Below are positions 16,721-27,110 of a stretch of 64,000 nucleotides of DNA, piece after piece. Both the position numbers and the translations under genes were made by a program. Under the pieces are notes generated by a model that made no database searches, was not told the DNA's origin, and saw nothing but the letters and a program-made list of their open reading frames with translations. Origin of the DNA: Psychrobacter sp. DAB_AL43B (GTDB lineage Bacteria; Pseudomonadota; Gammaproteobacteria; Pseudomonadales; Moraxellaceae); the NCBI RefSeq assembly GCF_900168255.1, contig NZ_LT799838.1:2480001-2544000 (forward strand), in the 5' to 3' direction. Numbering within the stretch: position 1 is the first letter of the stretch; every line of letters begins with the position of its first letter.

Positions 16721-17713
16721 ATGATCAATTACAAAAATAATGTAATTAAGCTATGCCCCATATTTAGCATTAAGGTAGCTTGCATCGCTATACTAGCCAT
16801 AACTAATGTCCAAGCTAACGACTCTACTGGATATATCGGTACGGGCGGTGTTGCGTATCTGAAAAATAAGAATATCAGCATGCATAGCGAAGATTTATAT
16901 ATCTCAAAAGATAAAATTCGCGTCAATTATGAATTTAAAAATCTAAGTAATAAGGATATTACCGAGACCGTCTTATTTCCTATGCCAGCTGTACCTAGTT
17001 TTACAGACTCAGATTACGCTGATACAAATGCCACTTATGATAACTTTAAAGTTTGGGTCAATGGTCAAACTATCAATCCTGACTTGCATGTCCGCACTTT
17101 TATGCACCCGATTATCGTCAAAGATGGCGATAGAACCTATGCGGAAGAGTCTATTGATACGACTGAAATATTCAAATCCTGCGGTCTTAACGAGGCTGAT
17201 ATGATGGGACCTTGGACCTATCAAGTTGATACTGAATACGTCAATCAACAGCTTTTAGATTGTGATAGTAAGGCATTAGATAAATTCATCTATGATAAAG
17301 AAAGTCTTTATATACCTTGGGACTCGCAGGTGATTTATAGTTGGGAGCAAAAATTCAAAGCTAATACTACTACCAAGATTAAGCATGCTTATACCCCTTT
17401 AGTAGGAGGTTCGGTGCACTTAGGTACAGAGCAGTTTAAAGATTTTTGTGTAGATGATGCAACTCAGCGAGGATTTAACAAGAATGGCGGTCGTCCCTAT
17501 CATGCTTTAAGCTATATCCTGACTACAGGCGCAAACTGGGCCAAGCCTATTGCTAATTTTAAACTTACCGTAGAACGCGACTCTAATGAATTAGTATCGT
17601 TTTGCTGGAAGGGTAAGGGTAAAATCAAAAAGGTAAGCCCGACGACGTTTGAGATTAAAGAATCTAATTTTATTCCAACGCACGATTTCGATGTGGCTTT
17701 TATTATGAAGTAA
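16721..17713 (+). CDS. DUF4424-like secreted protein
   Basis: A 330-residue protein. A signal peptide (about residues 1-32, ending NVQA) is followed by STGYIGTGGVAYLKNKNISMHSEDLYIS, the typical start of DUF4424, with the following VNYEFKNLSNKDITETVLFPMPA strand. The domain is periplasmic or extracellular and its role is unknown. Six cysteines in the mature part (for example KSCGLNE, LLDCDS, DFCVDD, SFCWKG) could form disulphides. An AAGGAAG ribosome site lies before ATG 16721. It is downstream of the MITE-like element, apparently monocistronic, with a palindromic repeat behind it. Confidence 0.78.
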   Translation: MINYKNNVIKLCPIFSIKVACIAILAITNVQANDSTGYIGTGGVAYLKNKNISMHSEDLYISKDKIRVNYEFKNLSNKDITETVLFPMPAVPSFTDSDYADTNATYDNFKVWVNGQTINPDLHVRTFMHPIIVKDGDRTYAEESIDTTEIFKSCGLNEADMMGPWTYQVDTEYVNQQLLDCDSKALDKFIYDKESLYIPWDSQVIYSWEQKFKANTTTKIKHAYTPLVGGSVHLGTEQFKDFCVDDATQRGFNKNGGRPYHALSYILTTGANWAKPIANFKLTVERDSNELVSFCWKGKGKIKKVSPTTFEIKESNFIPTHDFDVAFIMK

Positions 17714-17723
17714 GGGTTAGTTT

Positions 17724-17748
17724 GTAGGGTGCATTTAGCGCAACCTAC
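17724..17748. repeat. REP-like palindrome
   Basis: GTAGGgTGC..GCgcaaCCTAC is a 25-base imperfect palindrome just after the DUF4424 stop. Such GTAGGGTGC-type palindromes are commonly dispersed in gammaproteobacterial intergenic DNA. No second copy is seen in this window. Confidence 0.4.
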
Positions 17749-17759
17749 CTTCGTTATTC

Positions 17760-18380
17760 TTATTTATTAACAAAAATTTTAAACTCGTCATCATTTTCAA
17801 TTTTTATCATCTCTAATTTTTCGTTAGTTAGCTTTTCGATATAATCGTATAGCATTTCGTTTGGAAATACTCCATTACTTGCTTTTAAATCTAGTTGTGT
17901 AATTAGATCACAACTTTTTGTGGCTTCTTCAATTTCAAATGTATGGCAAATTCCTCCTACAAAGCTCTCTCGAATAGATACTAGGTAGCTAATAGCCTCC
18001 TCTAGATCATGACTATTATTTTCTAAAAAGTTTTTAAAAGATTTATCTCTAATTTTAATAGCTTCTGAGGATAACTTTTTACAGACCCAGTAACTTCCAA
18101 ATCCTGCTTTCTCAGACTCATCTATGACCTTTTCAATCTTTGAATGTTTTGCCTTATTGATATAAACCTCATCTACCGATAAACCAGTCTTCCAAACTCC
18201 ACCTTGAGAATATTTAGCCAAAGCAAAACTTGCATACTCAATATCTTTATAGTTATTTGTTAAAAAGATATTAAAATTTATCTTCGCTTTTTTCTCAGCT
18301 GCTACTTTCATGCTATTTTCATAAGCGTGATATAAAAAAAGTAATAAAATAATTATACCAATAGAAATAAGCCAAATCAT
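17760..18380 (-). CDS. Membrane-anchored protein of unknown function, AT-rich gene
   Basis: A 206-residue protein with an N-terminal membrane helix (MIWLISIGIIILLLFLYHAY) and a remaining soluble, helical, charged domain (about residues 25-206) that I do not recognise. The gene is clearly more AT-rich than tkt and serS beside it and uses many AAA, ATT and TTT codons, which suggests recent acquisition. The ATG at 18380 has only a weak upstream ribosome site. It is isolated: the DUF4424 gene is convergent and a terminator separates it from tkt. Confidence 0.6.
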   Translation of the reverse strand: MIWLISIGIIILLLFLYHAYENSMKVAAEKKAKINFNIFLTNNYKDIEYASFALAKYSQGGVWKTGLSVDEVYINKAKHSKIEKVIDESEKAGFGSYWVCKKLSSEAIKIRDKSFKNFLENNSHDLEEAISYLVSIRESFVGGICHTFEIEEATKSCDLITQLDLKASNGVFPNEMLYDYIEKLTNEKLEMIKIENDDEFKIFVNK

Positions 18381-18477
18381 AATACACCCAATAATTTAAG
18401 ATTTAAGGTATGTTAACTATAATTGATTTTATATCTATAATAAAACAATATCAGATCCAAAATCAAAAATTAAACCA

Positions 18478-18517
18478 TAAAAAAAGAGCTACCAGATTAA
18501 TCTAGCAGCTCTTTTTT
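18478..18517 (-). terminator. Terminator after tkt
   Basis: The stem AAAAAAGAGCTgctAGATta / taATCTggtAGCTCTTTTTT has a T tract on both strands. It lies just downstream of the transketolase stop on the minus strand. Confidence 0.85.
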
Positions 18518-18539
18518 AAACTCAAAAACTAAGTCTTCA

Positions 18540-20537
18540 TTAAACCAAACTATTCACCGCCTCAACGACTGCTTCAGTGGTGATACCAAACTCTTTATAT
18601 AGCTCATCTGCTGGCGCTGATTCACCATAAGTGGTCATGCCGATGACTTTGCCATCAAGGCCAACGAACTTAAACCAGTAGTCTACATGCGCCGCTTCTA
18701 CCGCCACACGAGCACGGATATTGGCAGGTAATACCGCTTCACGGTAGTTGGCATCTTGCTCACTAAAGATTTCAGCACATGGCATAGAGACTACACGCAC
18801 ACCAACGCCATTTGTGCTCAATGTTTCGTACGCTTGCATCGCAAGACCAACTTCTGAACCAGTAGCAATGATAATTGCTTGTAGCTCGCTCTGCTCTTTG
18901 GCAAGTACATAACCACCTTTGGTAATGTTAGCGACTTGCTCGCTTTCACGTGCTTGGTGTGGCAAACTTTGACGGCTAAAGATCAATGCTGATGGATTAT
19001 TTTCCGACTTGATTGCTTCAACCCAAGCGCTGGCAGATTCCGTCGCATCACAAGGACGCCATGTACGTAGATTCGGCGTGGTACGTAAGCTAGTTAATTG
19101 CTCAACGGGCTGATGGGTTGGACCATCTTCACCTAAGCCAATAGAATCATGAGTATAAACGTGGATGACACGCTGCTTCATGAGTGCGCCCATACGGACG
19201 GCGTTACGCGCGTATTCCATAAACATAAGGAAGGTTGCGACGTAAGGGATAAAGCCGCCATGTAGTGCGATACCATTAGCAATCGCGGTCATACCAAATT
19301 CACGTACGCCATAATAGATATAATTGCCAGCGTCGTCGTCTTGAATGCCTTTAGCGTCTTTAAATAACGTAAGGTTCGAGCCAGCAAGATCCGCTGAACC
19401 GCCTAACAACTCTGGCAATAATGGTTGCAAGGTATTAATTGCGTTTTGACTGGCTTTACGGCTAGCAACATCACCGCCCTGCTCTTGGGTTTGCTGAATA
19501 TAGGCTTGCGCTTGCTGCTCAAAATCAGCTGGCAGGTCACCATTTAAACGACGTAATAACTCAGTAGCAAGCTCTGGATAAGCTTTTTTATAGGCTGCAA
19601 AATTCGCATCCCAGTTCCTTTGTAATACATCGCCTTTGACTTTACCATCCCACGCTTCATAGATTTCATCATCTAATTCAAATGGTGCATGCTTCCAAGA
19701 TAAGGCATCACGTGTTAAAGCAATTTCGTCATCACCCAACGGCGCGCCATGACTAGACGCTAAGCCTTGTTTATTCGGGCTTCCCGCACCAATCGTGGTT
19801 TTGCAAATAACTAAGCTTGGCTTAGTAGTTTCTTTAATCGCTTGATCAGTCGCTTTAGTAATCGCATCAGCATCATGACCGTCGACCTTGATAACTTGCC
19901 AGCCATACGCTTCAAAACGCGCTTGCGTATCGTCAGTGAACCAACCGTCGACATTGCCATCGATTGAAATACCATTGTCATCATAAAAGAATACCAGCTT
20001 GCCTAATGCTAACGTGCCAGCTAATGAGCAAACTTCATGGCTGATACCTTCCATCAAGCAACCATCGCCTAGAAAAGCATAAGTATGATGATCGACGACG
20101 TTATGTCCGTCACGGTTAAACTGTGCCGCTAGTGTCTTTTCTGCAATTGCAAAACCGACGGCATTAGCAATACCTTGGCCTAATGGGCCAGTCGTGGTTT
20201 CAATACCCGGTGTATAACCAAGTTCAGGATGACCAGGGGTTTTTGAATGTAGTTGGCGGAAGCCTTTTAGGTCATCAACGCTAACGTCATAACCTGATAA
20301 ATGTAGCAATGAATAAATCAGCATTGAGCCATGACCGTTTGACAATACAAAGCGATCACGGTTATGCCACTGCGGGTCAGCAGGATTGTGCTTTAAAAAT
20401 TTGCGCCACAAAACTTCGGCAATATCAGCCATGCCCATTGGCGCGCCCGGATGTCCGGAGTTGGCTTTTTGAACTGCATCAAACGACAGTACACGGATGG
20501 CATTGGCTAATTTACGTTCGCTAATTGGAGCTGGCAT
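18540..20537 (-). CDS. tkt: Transketolase
   Basis: A 665-residue enzyme of the non-oxidative pentose phosphate pathway, moving two-carbon ketol units with thiamine diphosphate. The start is [41 protein letters not shown], with the conserved HPGAPMG loop. The thiamine-binding motif [22 protein letters not shown] is near residues 155-190, and [18 protein letters not shown] near 465-482 is the second-domain signature. Length matches E. coli TktA (663). ATG 20537 follows TTAGGAC; the frame extends 17 codons further upstream without a ribosome site. It is transcribed alone with its own terminator. Confidence 0.97.
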   Translation of the reverse strand: MPAPISERKLANAIRVLSFDAVQKANSGHPGAPMGMADIAEVLWRKFLKHNPADPQWHNRDRFVLSNGHGSMLIYSLLHLSGYDVSVDDLKGFRQLHSKTPGHPELGYTPGIETTTGPLGQGIANAVGFAIAEKTLAAQFNRDGHNVVDHHTYAFLGDGCLMEGISHEVCSLAGTLALGKLVFFYDDNGISIDGNVDGWFTDDTQARFEAYGWQVIKVDGHDADAITKATDQAIKETTKPSLVICKTTIGAGSPNKQGLASSHGAPLGDDEIALTRDALSWKHAPFELDDEIYEAWDGKVKGDVLQRNWDANFAAYKKAYPELATELLRRLNGDLPADFEQQAQAYIQQTQEQGGDVASRKASQNAINTLQPLLPELLGGSADLAGSNLTLFKDAKGIQDDDAGNYIYYGVREFGMTAIANGIALHGGFIPYVATFLMFMEYARNAVRMGALMKQRVIHVYTHDSIGLGEDGPTHQPVEQLTSLRTTPNLRTWRPCDATESASAWVEAIKSENNPSALIFSRQSLPHQARESEQVANITKGGYVLAKEQSELQAIIIATGSEVGLAMQAYETLSTNGVGVRVVSMPCAEIFSEQDANYREAVLPANIRARVAVEAAHVDYWFKFVGLDGKVIGMTTYGESAPADELYKEFGITTEAVVEAVNSLV

Positions 20538-20815
20538 AGAGTGTCCTAATATTCGGATAAGAAGTATGGAGGATAAGAGGAAAACCAATTGAACAGTAGA
20601 ATAAGAGCGCGATAAACGCTCTTGAGAATAAGGTATTTAATTAAACGGCAATATTAACATATTTGCTATCAGCCAAGCCAAAAATGCGTTGGCAGGATGG
20701 TTTGTATTTAACAATCACTGGTATCAGTTTTGTTAAATAATCAACAATAATAGATTGCTAATAATAAGCTGCGAGCCAGCATAATGACTCACAGCTCATG
20801 CGGTAAATTTTGTTA

Positions 20816-22102
20816 TTAAGCTAAAATCAACTCAGCACCGCCCATAAACGGACGCAATACTTCTGGAATCGTAACACTGCCATCGGCGTTTTGATGATTT
20901 TCCATAACTGCCAATAAAGTACGACCTACCGCTAAACCGGAACCATTTAACGTATGTGCCAAACTGGTTTGTTTGCCATCTTTAACTCGCGTGCCCATAC
21001 GGCGTGCTTGGAAGTCGCCGCAGTTTGAGCAGCTTGAGATTTCACGATAAGTATCTTGGCTTGGTAACCATACTTCGATGTCATAAGTCTTTTGTGCGGC
21101 AAAGCCCATATCACCCGTACATAGCTGTACCACACGATACGGCAAATTTAATTGCTGCAATATATATTCGGCTTGCCCAGTCATAGCTTCTAGCAAATCA
21201 TCTGACTGCTCAGCGCTGGCAATATTGACCATCTCAACTTTTTCAAACTGGTGCTGACGAATCAGACCGCGAGTATCACGACCGTGCGAACCGGCTTCAC
21301 TACGGAAACATGGCGTATGCGCAGTGAACTTCAATGGCAGCTCTTTGATATCCAAACGCTCGCCACGTACCAAGTTAGTCATCGGTACTTCAGCGGTCGG
21401 AATCAGATAAAAATCTGTGCCATCATTATTGGTATGATTGGTTAATTTAAACAAATCATCTTCAAACTTTGGCAATTGACCCGTACCTTTTAAACTTTCA
21501 GAATTAACGATATAAGGAACATAGGTTTCTGTATAGCCATATTTGATGGTATGGGTATTCAGCATAAATTGAATCAAGGCGCGGTGCATCTGCGCGAGCT
21601 GCCCTTTTAAGACATTAAATCGACTACCCGTCAGCTTGGCAGCGGCTTCAAAGTCAAGCATCCCCAGCGTTTCACCAATATGAGTATGATCTTGAATCTC
21701 AAAGTCAAACTCACGTGGCGTACCCCATTTGCGCATCTCTACATTATCATCTTCTGAAGTGCCGACTGGCGTGTCTGCTGCGGGAATATTTGGTATCTGT
21801 AATGCCGCTTGATTAATACGCTCTTGCAAAGTACGCAGCTCGTCTTCGGCTGTTTTAATCTCACCGCTGACACTTTGCATTTCAGTAAGCAGCTCACTGG
21901 CATCTTCACCAGATTTTTTTAGTGCGCCCACTTGTTTAGCACCTGCATTACGGCGCGACTGCAACTCTTCGGTTTTGACCTGCAGAGACTTACGGTCGGA
22001 TTCAATACTTTGCCAGAACTCAATATCAAGCGTATAACCACGGCTGGCCAATTGCTGCTGTAAATCTGTCAAATCACCGCGTAAGAGTTTTGGGTCAATC
22101 AT
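20816..22102 (-). CDS. serS: Seryl-tRNA synthetase
   Basis: A 428-residue class II aminoacyl-tRNA synthetase that charges tRNA-Ser with serine. The N-terminal antiparallel coiled-coil arm (about residues 30-105, [26 protein letters not shown]) binds the long variable arm of tRNA-Ser. Catalytic motif 2 is [29 protein letters not shown] (near 250-280) and motif 3 is [19 protein letters not shown] (near 380-398). It starts [10 protein letters not shown], typical of the family. About 280 nt separates it from tkt. Confidence 0.97.
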   Translation of the reverse strand: MIDPKLLRGDLTDLQQQLASRGYTLDIEFWQSIESDRKSLQVKTEELQSRRNAGAKQVGALKKSGEDASELLTEMQSVSGEIKTAEDELRTLQERINQAALQIPNIPAADTPVGTSEDDNVEMRKWGTPREFDFEIQDHTHIGETLGMLDFEAAAKLTGSRFNVLKGQLAQMHRALIQFMLNTHTIKYGYTETYVPYIVNSESLKGTGQLPKFEDDLFKLTNHTNNDGTDFYLIPTAEVPMTNLVRGERLDIKELPLKFTAHTPCFRSEAGSHGRDTRGLIRQHQFEKVEMVNIASAEQSDDLLEAMTGQAEYILQQLNLPYRVVQLCTGDMGFAAQKTYDIEVWLPSQDTYREISSCSNCGDFQARRMGTRVKDGKQTSLAHTLNGSGLAVGRTLLAVMENHQNADGSVTIPEVLRPFMGGAELILA

Positions 22103-22538
22103 AATAGGTGCCTGTAGCGCTAAAAGTGGATAAAAGGTTTAAAAAGAAAACAAAAAATTGGCTATGACGCCGTGTTGTTCGTAAAAATATATGGTAGCCA
22201 CTATGATACCAAGACCCAGCAGATTTAACCATGTTTTGGCTGTTTTTTAGTTGTTTTTCGGCTGGGTTTTTAGCCGTTACTCATGATTTATAATCGGTTA
22301 GTTTTAGCTTAATGATAGGCTTTAAGGTTCATAAACCCTCATAAGCGGCGCCTATCTTTACTAATACCTTTAATATGGCGTCTATTAGTGAACAGACAGC
22401 CATATATGTTTCATTTAAGAGCAGTTTTCGGTAAGATAAGCGCATATCTTTATTCTATTTCCAGCCAAGTATTGCATCGCTGTTTACATTTGGCGCTTTT
22501 AATCCAACGCTTTTAATATAAGTATTTGAGAAACCTTT
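22103..22538. other. Divergent intergenic region, serS / membrane protein
   Basis: A 436-base AT-rich region between divergent genes. It should hold both promoters. I see no RNA gene, strong hairpin or additional coding frame. Confidence 0.4.
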
Positions 22539-23198
22539 ATGGCCCTGTACCCCTACACGCTACAACCTGTCGCCTTAAATATAACCGAGGCCGAATTTCA
22601 CCAAGCACAGTATGAGCTATTTGCCAGTGCCAGTCCCTCATTTGGTCTGTCGAGTATTAAGACTAAAGAATGGGTGATTATGGCAGTTGTTGTGGTATTA
22701 GCCATTGCTGGTCTGGTTTTTTTGACCGGTTATTCGACCATTATTTTTTGGCTTATGCTAGCGTCTGTCGTTATTTATCTACTGGTTCGTACCCTTGGTT
22801 TCAAGTGGTATGTCAAAAGAGAGTTTGAAAAACAAGTCGCTGACCAAGAAATGCCAGATGAGATGCGCCAGATGAAACTGGGGGTGCAAAAGCACGGTCT
22901 AGTGATGGCAATGCCGGTCAATCAGCCTGATATGTTTAAAAGCAATCAGATGCGTGGCATGCAAATGCGTGCAGGTAACATGCAACAAGCCGTGATTCCT
23001 TGGAGCGCTGTTAAAAGTTGGGATGAAACAGATGACTATATCTTTATGATGTTTGAGATGAAGGGTCAGCAAGGTAGCCAAATCATCCCTAAGCGCCTAC
23101 AAGCTCAAAAATTTCCCATCGATACCGTACGCCAACATTTACAAGAAGTCGTTCCAGCGAAAGGTTTGAATCCTGAAAGCCTACAACCACCAGCATAA
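22539..23198 (+). CDS. YcxB-like inner-membrane protein
   Basis: A 219-residue protein. After about 45 residues two adjacent membrane helices appear (WVIMAVVVVLAIAGLVFLTGY and IIFWLMLASVVIYLLVRTL, about 46-87). A soluble C-terminal part contains IPWSAVKSWDETDDYIFMMFEMKGQQGSQIIPKR, the pattern of the YcxB domain (a small beta-rich cytosolic domain). The function of the family is unknown. A methionine-rich segment (about 112-152, many M residues including MRGMQMRAGNMQQ) is unusual and could bind soft metals or be a flexible loop. The gene is monocistronic. Confidence 0.7.
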   Translation: MALYPYTLQPVALNITEAEFHQAQYELFASASPSFGLSSIKTKEWVIMAVVVVLAIAGLVFLTGYSTIIFWLMLASVVIYLLVRTLGFKWYVKREFEKQVADQEMPDEMRQMKLGVQKHGLVMAMPVNQPDMFKSNQMRGMQMRAGNMQQAVIPWSAVKSWDETDDYIFMMFEMKGQQGSQIIPKRLQAQKFPIDTVRQHLQEVVPAKGLNPESLQPPA

Positions 23199-23550
23199 AC
23201 TTGATAGCTTAGATATGAGTAGTTTTGATAAATAAATCATAGAATTAAATTCATTGAATTTAACTTATTAATAATACTTTGCTATTATAATAAGCATCAA
23301 CAGAGAAAGTATTGAGTACTGAAGATACAAGGCAATTAAAATAAAAAGCACTGAAATAAAAGTAGAGTGTGTAAAAACTAAGCCTATTTTAAGCATCATC
23401 AATTTATTTATAATTTTATGATGCTTAAAGACTCCTTTATACCAATTTACATAGTAATGAAGGATATGACTTGCTACACTCATAATCTTCTATATTTAGT
23501 CTTCCGTACTTAATTTATGAAATCAACACTCACATTATAAGGATAATATT
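23199..23550. other. AT-rich intergenic stretch before the Dps gene
   Basis: About 350 bases of very AT-rich DNA. A 71-codon minus-strand frame (23268-23483) encodes a hydrophobic peptide with an AGAAGA just upstream of its ATG, but its composition is that of random AT-rich DNA. I leave it uncalled. The promoter of the downstream gene should lie here. Confidence 0.4.
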
Positions 23551-24036
23551 ATGAGTAATACTAATAATACTACTAACCAAATCGGTCTAGAAAAAGCAGA
23601 TATGAGCGAAGTTATTGCCAAGCTCAATAGCTTATTATCAAGCTACCATATGTTCTATATCAACGTCCGTGGTTATCATTGGAACGTAAAAGGCGAGCAT
23701 TTTTTTACCTTACATCCAAAGTTTGAAGAGCTATATACAGCCCTACAATTACAAATTGATGAAATTGCTGAACGTATCCTAACTTTAGGCGGCACGCCAT
23801 TGCATGCCTATAGCGATTTTGCTCAGCATACGAGCATTAGCGAAGACAAAAACGTTAAAGACGGTACGACTTGCGTCAACGGTGTGGTTAGTGGTCTGCA
23901 AGCGCTGATCGCAGAGCAACGTCAAGTATCAGCGCTCGCGGTAGAAAGCGACGACCAAGGTACCGCTGATTTGGTTGATGCCTATGTGCAAGAGCAAGAA
24001 AAGCTTATTTGGATGTATAACGCCTTTTTGGGCTAA
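23551..24036 (+). CDS. dps: Dps/ferritin-like DNA-protection protein
   Basis: A 161-residue four-helix ferritin-like protein. The ferroxidase residues typical of Dps are in YHWNVKGEHFFTLHPKFEEL (His, Asp/Glu and Trp of the intersubunit site) and LQLQIDEIAERILTLGGTP near residues 68-88. Dps dodecamers oxidise Fe(II) with peroxide, store iron and shield DNA in stress or stationary phase. The short polar N-terminus (MSNTNNTTNQIG) is not lysine-rich, so DNA binding is uncertain. AAGGATAATATT precedes the ATG. The gene is monocistronic, with a terminator at 24081-24109. Regulation by oxidative stress is likely (inference). Confidence 0.9.
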   Translation: MSNTNNTTNQIGLEKADMSEVIAKLNSLLSSYHMFYINVRGYHWNVKGEHFFTLHPKFEELYTALQLQIDEIAERILTLGGTPLHAYSDFAQHTSISEDKNVKDGTTCVNGVVSGLQALIAEQRQVSALAVESDDQGTADLVDAYVQEQEKLIWMYNAFLG

Positions 24037-24080
24037 TGATTCTATTGAAATCCAATAAGAATAATGACATTTAAAGCAAT

Positions 24081-24109
24081 AAAAAAGCACCTAATATAGG
24101 TGCTTTTTT
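24081..24109. terminator. Bidirectional terminator between dps and DUF2057 gene
   Basis: Perfect stem AAAAAAGCACCTA / TAGGTGCTTTTTT with a 3-nt loop. It serves both convergent genes. Confidence 0.92.
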
Positions 24110-24134
24110 ATTGGGCTTTTATAAATAAAAGCCT

Positions 24135-24842
24135 CTATTTTTGTATCCATTGACGCATTTTTTCACGTTCAGCAGGCGTTGCTTGTAGCCAAATTTGCAT
24201 AAATTGATCCAGCGTATTGGTCGACGAACTAACGCTTGTGGTTTGAGTAGTTGTGGATAATACCCCAGTATTAACATTGCTTTGAGTAGTGACAGTCGGT
24301 TGATCTAGTGCTGCAATCGCACGCTGGTTTTGTAGTTCAGCATCACCGCTACCGCCAAATACTCCGCCCAGTGCTTTACCCAACCCTGAGAATAAGCTAC
24401 CGTTATTGCCGCTGACACTTTGTTGACTGGCAACAACAGTATTGTTCTGTTGTATTGCCAACGTTGGACGCTCAGCATATTTCTTGGCCGCTGCATAGTC
24501 TTCTGGTTGGCTTGGCATGGTTAAGCGATAGGTTTGATTGTCTGCCATTTCGGCTGCGACACTGATATTCCCTGAGCGCAAATAGTCATGCTCATCACGG
24601 CGCAAGTTATATAGTCGATCATACTTAGCCGTAATCACATGTTTACCAGGCTGCAATGTGAATGATTTGGTTAAAGGCTGAAAGACACTCTGTGTGAGCT
24701 CTTGTCCGTTAATCGCAGTCACTTTGATATTGTCATCAACCAGCAAAGTCACTGCTGCTTGTGACAACATCGAGACAGAGCCAGCCCCAATAAGTAAAGC
24801 ACTGATGGACAGTTTTTTGAGCAAAGACGCATTCGATTTCAT
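24135..24842 (-). CDS. DUF2057 (YccT-like) periplasmic protein
   Basis: A 235-residue exported protein. Starting at ATG 24842 gives a clean signal peptide (MKSNASLLKKLSISALLIGAG.. ending LSQAA) and a TGGAAAA ribosome site; the frame extends upstream into hda without one. The mature part has the DUF2057 core (VTLLVDDNIKVTAINGQ.. KSFTLQPGKHVITAKYDRLYNLRRDEHDYLRSG, about residues 30-100). A Ser/Thr/Gln-rich region (about 150-210) leads to a C-terminal WLQATPAEREKMRQWIQK helix. Function is unknown; YccT of E. coli is reported to affect curli. It follows hda by about 55 nt and may share its transcript. Confidence 0.8.
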   Translation of the reverse strand: MKSNASLLKKLSISALLIGAGSVSMLSQAAVTLLVDDNIKVTAINGQELTQSVFQPLTKSFTLQPGKHVITAKYDRLYNLRRDEHDYLRSGNISVAAEMADNQTYRLTMPSQPEDYAAAKKYAERPTLAIQQNNTVVASQQSVSGNNGSLFSGLGKALGGVFGGSGDAELQNQRAIAALDQPTVTTQSNVNTGVLSTTTQTTSVSSSTNTLDQFMQIWLQATPAEREKMRQWIQK

Positions 24843-24897
24843 AAGTTTTCCAGTAATAGTAAAAGCGTTTTGGATAGAAAGATTGGTGTTTTTCATG

Positions 24898-25710
24898 CTA
24901 GAAATCAAGTGGCATTGTATGCTGGGTATGCTGATCTTGATCGGCGGCATCATTATCTACTTGCGTCTCCTGCGCGATATCGGCAAGCTCTGCGGCAAGC
25001 GTCTGCTCATCGATAGTCCGTAGTGCATCACTGATAACCGCTTTGGATATATTACTACGGCCAAGATTAGAGAACATTGGCTGAATGTAGTTCAGCACCT
25101 CCATCATTGCCCCGATACGATGCGGTCCTTCGGTAAGCAGATGATTGATAATCCGCTCATCAAACTGCCAACCACGCCGACGTAAGATAGACTGCAATAA
25201 TGCTTGACGGTCTGCTAGGTCATGACCAGTAGGTACTTTGAACGCAGGTGCTTGTGCTAAACGGGTGAGCAGATCTCTCAACTGAAAAGGCAATTCAGTC
25301 GCCGGTTTATTGGAGGCAAATAATAGCTGACGCTGTCCTTCACGGCTACGATTGATCAAATGAAATAAGGCTTCTTGCCATTGGCTACTTTGTTCAAGCA
25401 CTTCTAAATCATCAATAGCAATCAGTGAAAAGTTCTCTAGTGATGACAACACATTGACATCGGTATGAATCAATTCATTCAATGACAAGCAAATCGCTGA
25501 CTTGTCCATCTCAATAAATGACTCACAAATAGCGGATAATAAGTGCGATTTGCCAGTAGCAGGACTGCCAAATAGGTACAGCTGACCAATCAGGCCAACA
25601 TGTAGCTGCCGCACTGCATCGATAATAGACATCCAACCCGGACCGGCAAAGTCGCTAAGACTTGCATCGTGCTTAATGTCCAGATTGAGACTTAGCTGCG
25701 CTTCTGCCAT
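24898..25710 (-). CDS. hda: Hda, DnaA-related regulatory inactivator of initiation
   Basis: A 270-residue AAA+ protein related to DnaA domain III. It begins with the beta-clamp-binding motif QLSLNL (residues 5-10). It has Walker A GSPATGKS (about 48-55) and the Walker B-like LIAIDDLE (about 95-102). The sensor/arginine-finger region is ELPFQLRDLLTRLAQAPAFK. Hda loaded on the sliding clamp stimulates ATP hydrolysis by DnaA and so prevents re-initiation. The C-terminal 35 residues, after SDALRTIDEQ, are a Gln/Asp-rich tail not present in short homologues. It lies next to the PerM-type permease and purM, a neighbourhood also known from Pseudomonas. Confidence 0.92.
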   Translation of the reverse strand: MAEAQLSLNLDIKHDASLSDFAGPGWMSIIDAVRQLHVGLIGQLYLFGSPATGKSHLLSAICESFIEMDKSAICLSLNELIHTDVNVLSSLENFSLIAIDDLEVLEQSSQWQEALFHLINRSREGQRQLLFASNKPATELPFQLRDLLTRLAQAPAFKVPTGHDLADRQALLQSILRRRGWQFDERIINHLLTEGPHRIGAMMEVLNYIQPMFSNLGRSNISKAVISDALRTIDEQTLAAELADIAQETQVDNDAADQDQHTQHTMPLDF

Positions 25711-26003
25711 GAATCATCAACTCGGTTTGCGTAGCACAATCAATAAAAAGGCTAAACGACTAATATTTTTTAAACTGGCTTTAGTAAAATTCACTTTAAC
25801 CAAAGCCAACCTAGTAACGGCTAATACCGTTAATACTGCGCCTATATATAACATATTTGCAAAATGACTGACAAGTCTTTTACTCATTAAGCCCAATCAA
25901 TCGTCATTTATCAAATTTACAACTGCCTTTGACAGGTTATGCAACCTATTGGCTTCGGATCGATTCTACATTAACTGTAAACTAACTTTAAATATAGCGT
26001 CGC
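25711..26003. other. Intergenic region upstream of hda
   Basis: About 290 bases between the permease stop and the hda start on the same strand. AT-rich; it likely holds the hda promoter. No gene seen. Confidence 0.4.
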
Positions 26004-27110
26004 TCATTTTCTGTCAAATAAAGCCAACTGCTTGCGTCCTTTATAAAAATCAGTCGATTGATAATAACTATATAAATGACGGAATAAAACATTGAGAACA
26101 GCAGACACAGGCAGTGCAATCAGCATACCGACGAAGCCTAATAAACTTGCGCCCGCCAATACGGCAAAGATAACCCATAATGGTGATAGACCAATTTTGT
26201 CACCTAATAGCAGAGGCTGCAAGATATAGCCCTCCGCAGCTTGCCCGACCAAAAATGCACCAACAATCAATGATAGATACGTCCAATTTAAGCCAAACTG
26301 GAACAGACAGGCGATAATCGCCGCAATAAAGCCGATACCAAAGCCCAAATACGGCACAAAGCTGGCAACACCGGCAACCATACCAATAATCAGTCCAAGC
26401 TCAAGCCCGATAAGCTGCAGCTGCACGGCATAAATGGCGCCTAGTAACACCATCACCAGTAGCTGACCTTTAATAAAAGCCATCAGCGCACGATCACACT
26501 CTTGCGCAATCTGAATGACTGCTTTGCTATAATTAGCGGGGATGGCCATCTTCCATGTCTGTAAGCGCTGATCCCAATTAAACAAGAAATAAAAGGTCAA
26601 AATTGGTACCAATACTATGAGTCCCGCATTATTGATAAAGTTCATACTTGAGGCGAGTATTTGACTCATCATGGTACTGGCATCTTCAAACTTATAATTG
26701 GTTTGCATGTATTCAACCAATGTCTCAGAGAAACCTTTGGATTCCAACTCTGGCAAGCGTATGCGACCATGGCTAGCGAACCATTCACGTACCACTTCAT
26801 TATACCAAGTTAAAACCTTGGGCAAATACTCCCATGCTGCTTGCAGCTGATGCCACAATGTCGGTATCAACCACCAAAGCAGCAGCACCATTCCCAAAGT
26901 AATCGTAGAATAAACAATAATAATCGCAATCCAGCGTTTGATATACTTTGATAAACGCTTTACCAGCGGATTAAATAAGTAAGCCAGCACAAAAGCAAAG
27001 ATAAACGGTACGATGACCGGCATCATCAAATACAATAAAACCACCGCCACAACAATAGCAACGACAATAAATAAGCGTCGAAAAAAAGGGTCTATTGGTT
27101 GGTTTATCAT
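26004..27110 (-). CDS. AI-2E/PerM family permease
   Basis: A 368-residue inner-membrane protein with about eight membrane helices and a large soluble insert (about residues 80-180, WYNEVVREWFASHGRIRLPELESKGFSETL), the pattern of the AI-2E/PerM family. The family includes exporters of autoinducer-2 and Na+/H+ antiporters; the substrate here is not deducible. ATG 27110 (MINQPIDPFFRRLF) has TAGGATTAC upstream; the frame runs 30 codons further without a ribosome site. It is divergent from purM. Confidence 0.85.
   Translation of the reverse strand: MINQPIDPFFRRLFIVVAIVVAVVLLYLMMPVIVPFIFAFVLAYLFNPLVKRLSKYIKRWIAIIIVYSTITLGMVLLLWWLIPTLWHQLQAAWEYLPKVLTWYNEVVREWFASHGRIRLPELESKGFSETLVEYMQTNYKFEDASTMMSQILASSMNFINNAGLIVLVPILTFYFLFNWDQRLQTWKMAIPANYSKAVIQIAQECDRALMAFIKGQLLVMVLLGAIYAVQLQLIGLELGLIIGMVAGVASFVPYLGFGIGFIAAIIACLFQFGLNWTYLSLIVGAFLVGQAAEGYILQPLLLGDKIGLSPLWVIFAVLAGASLLGFVGMLIALPVSAVLNVLFRHLYSYYQSTDFYKGRKQLALFDRK

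Noticed and set aside
23268..23483. 71-codon hydrophobic minus-strand frame upstream of dps
   Set aside because: AT-rich random-like composition and overlap with the presumed dps promoter region; a possible AGAAGA site keeps it only as a weak candidate.
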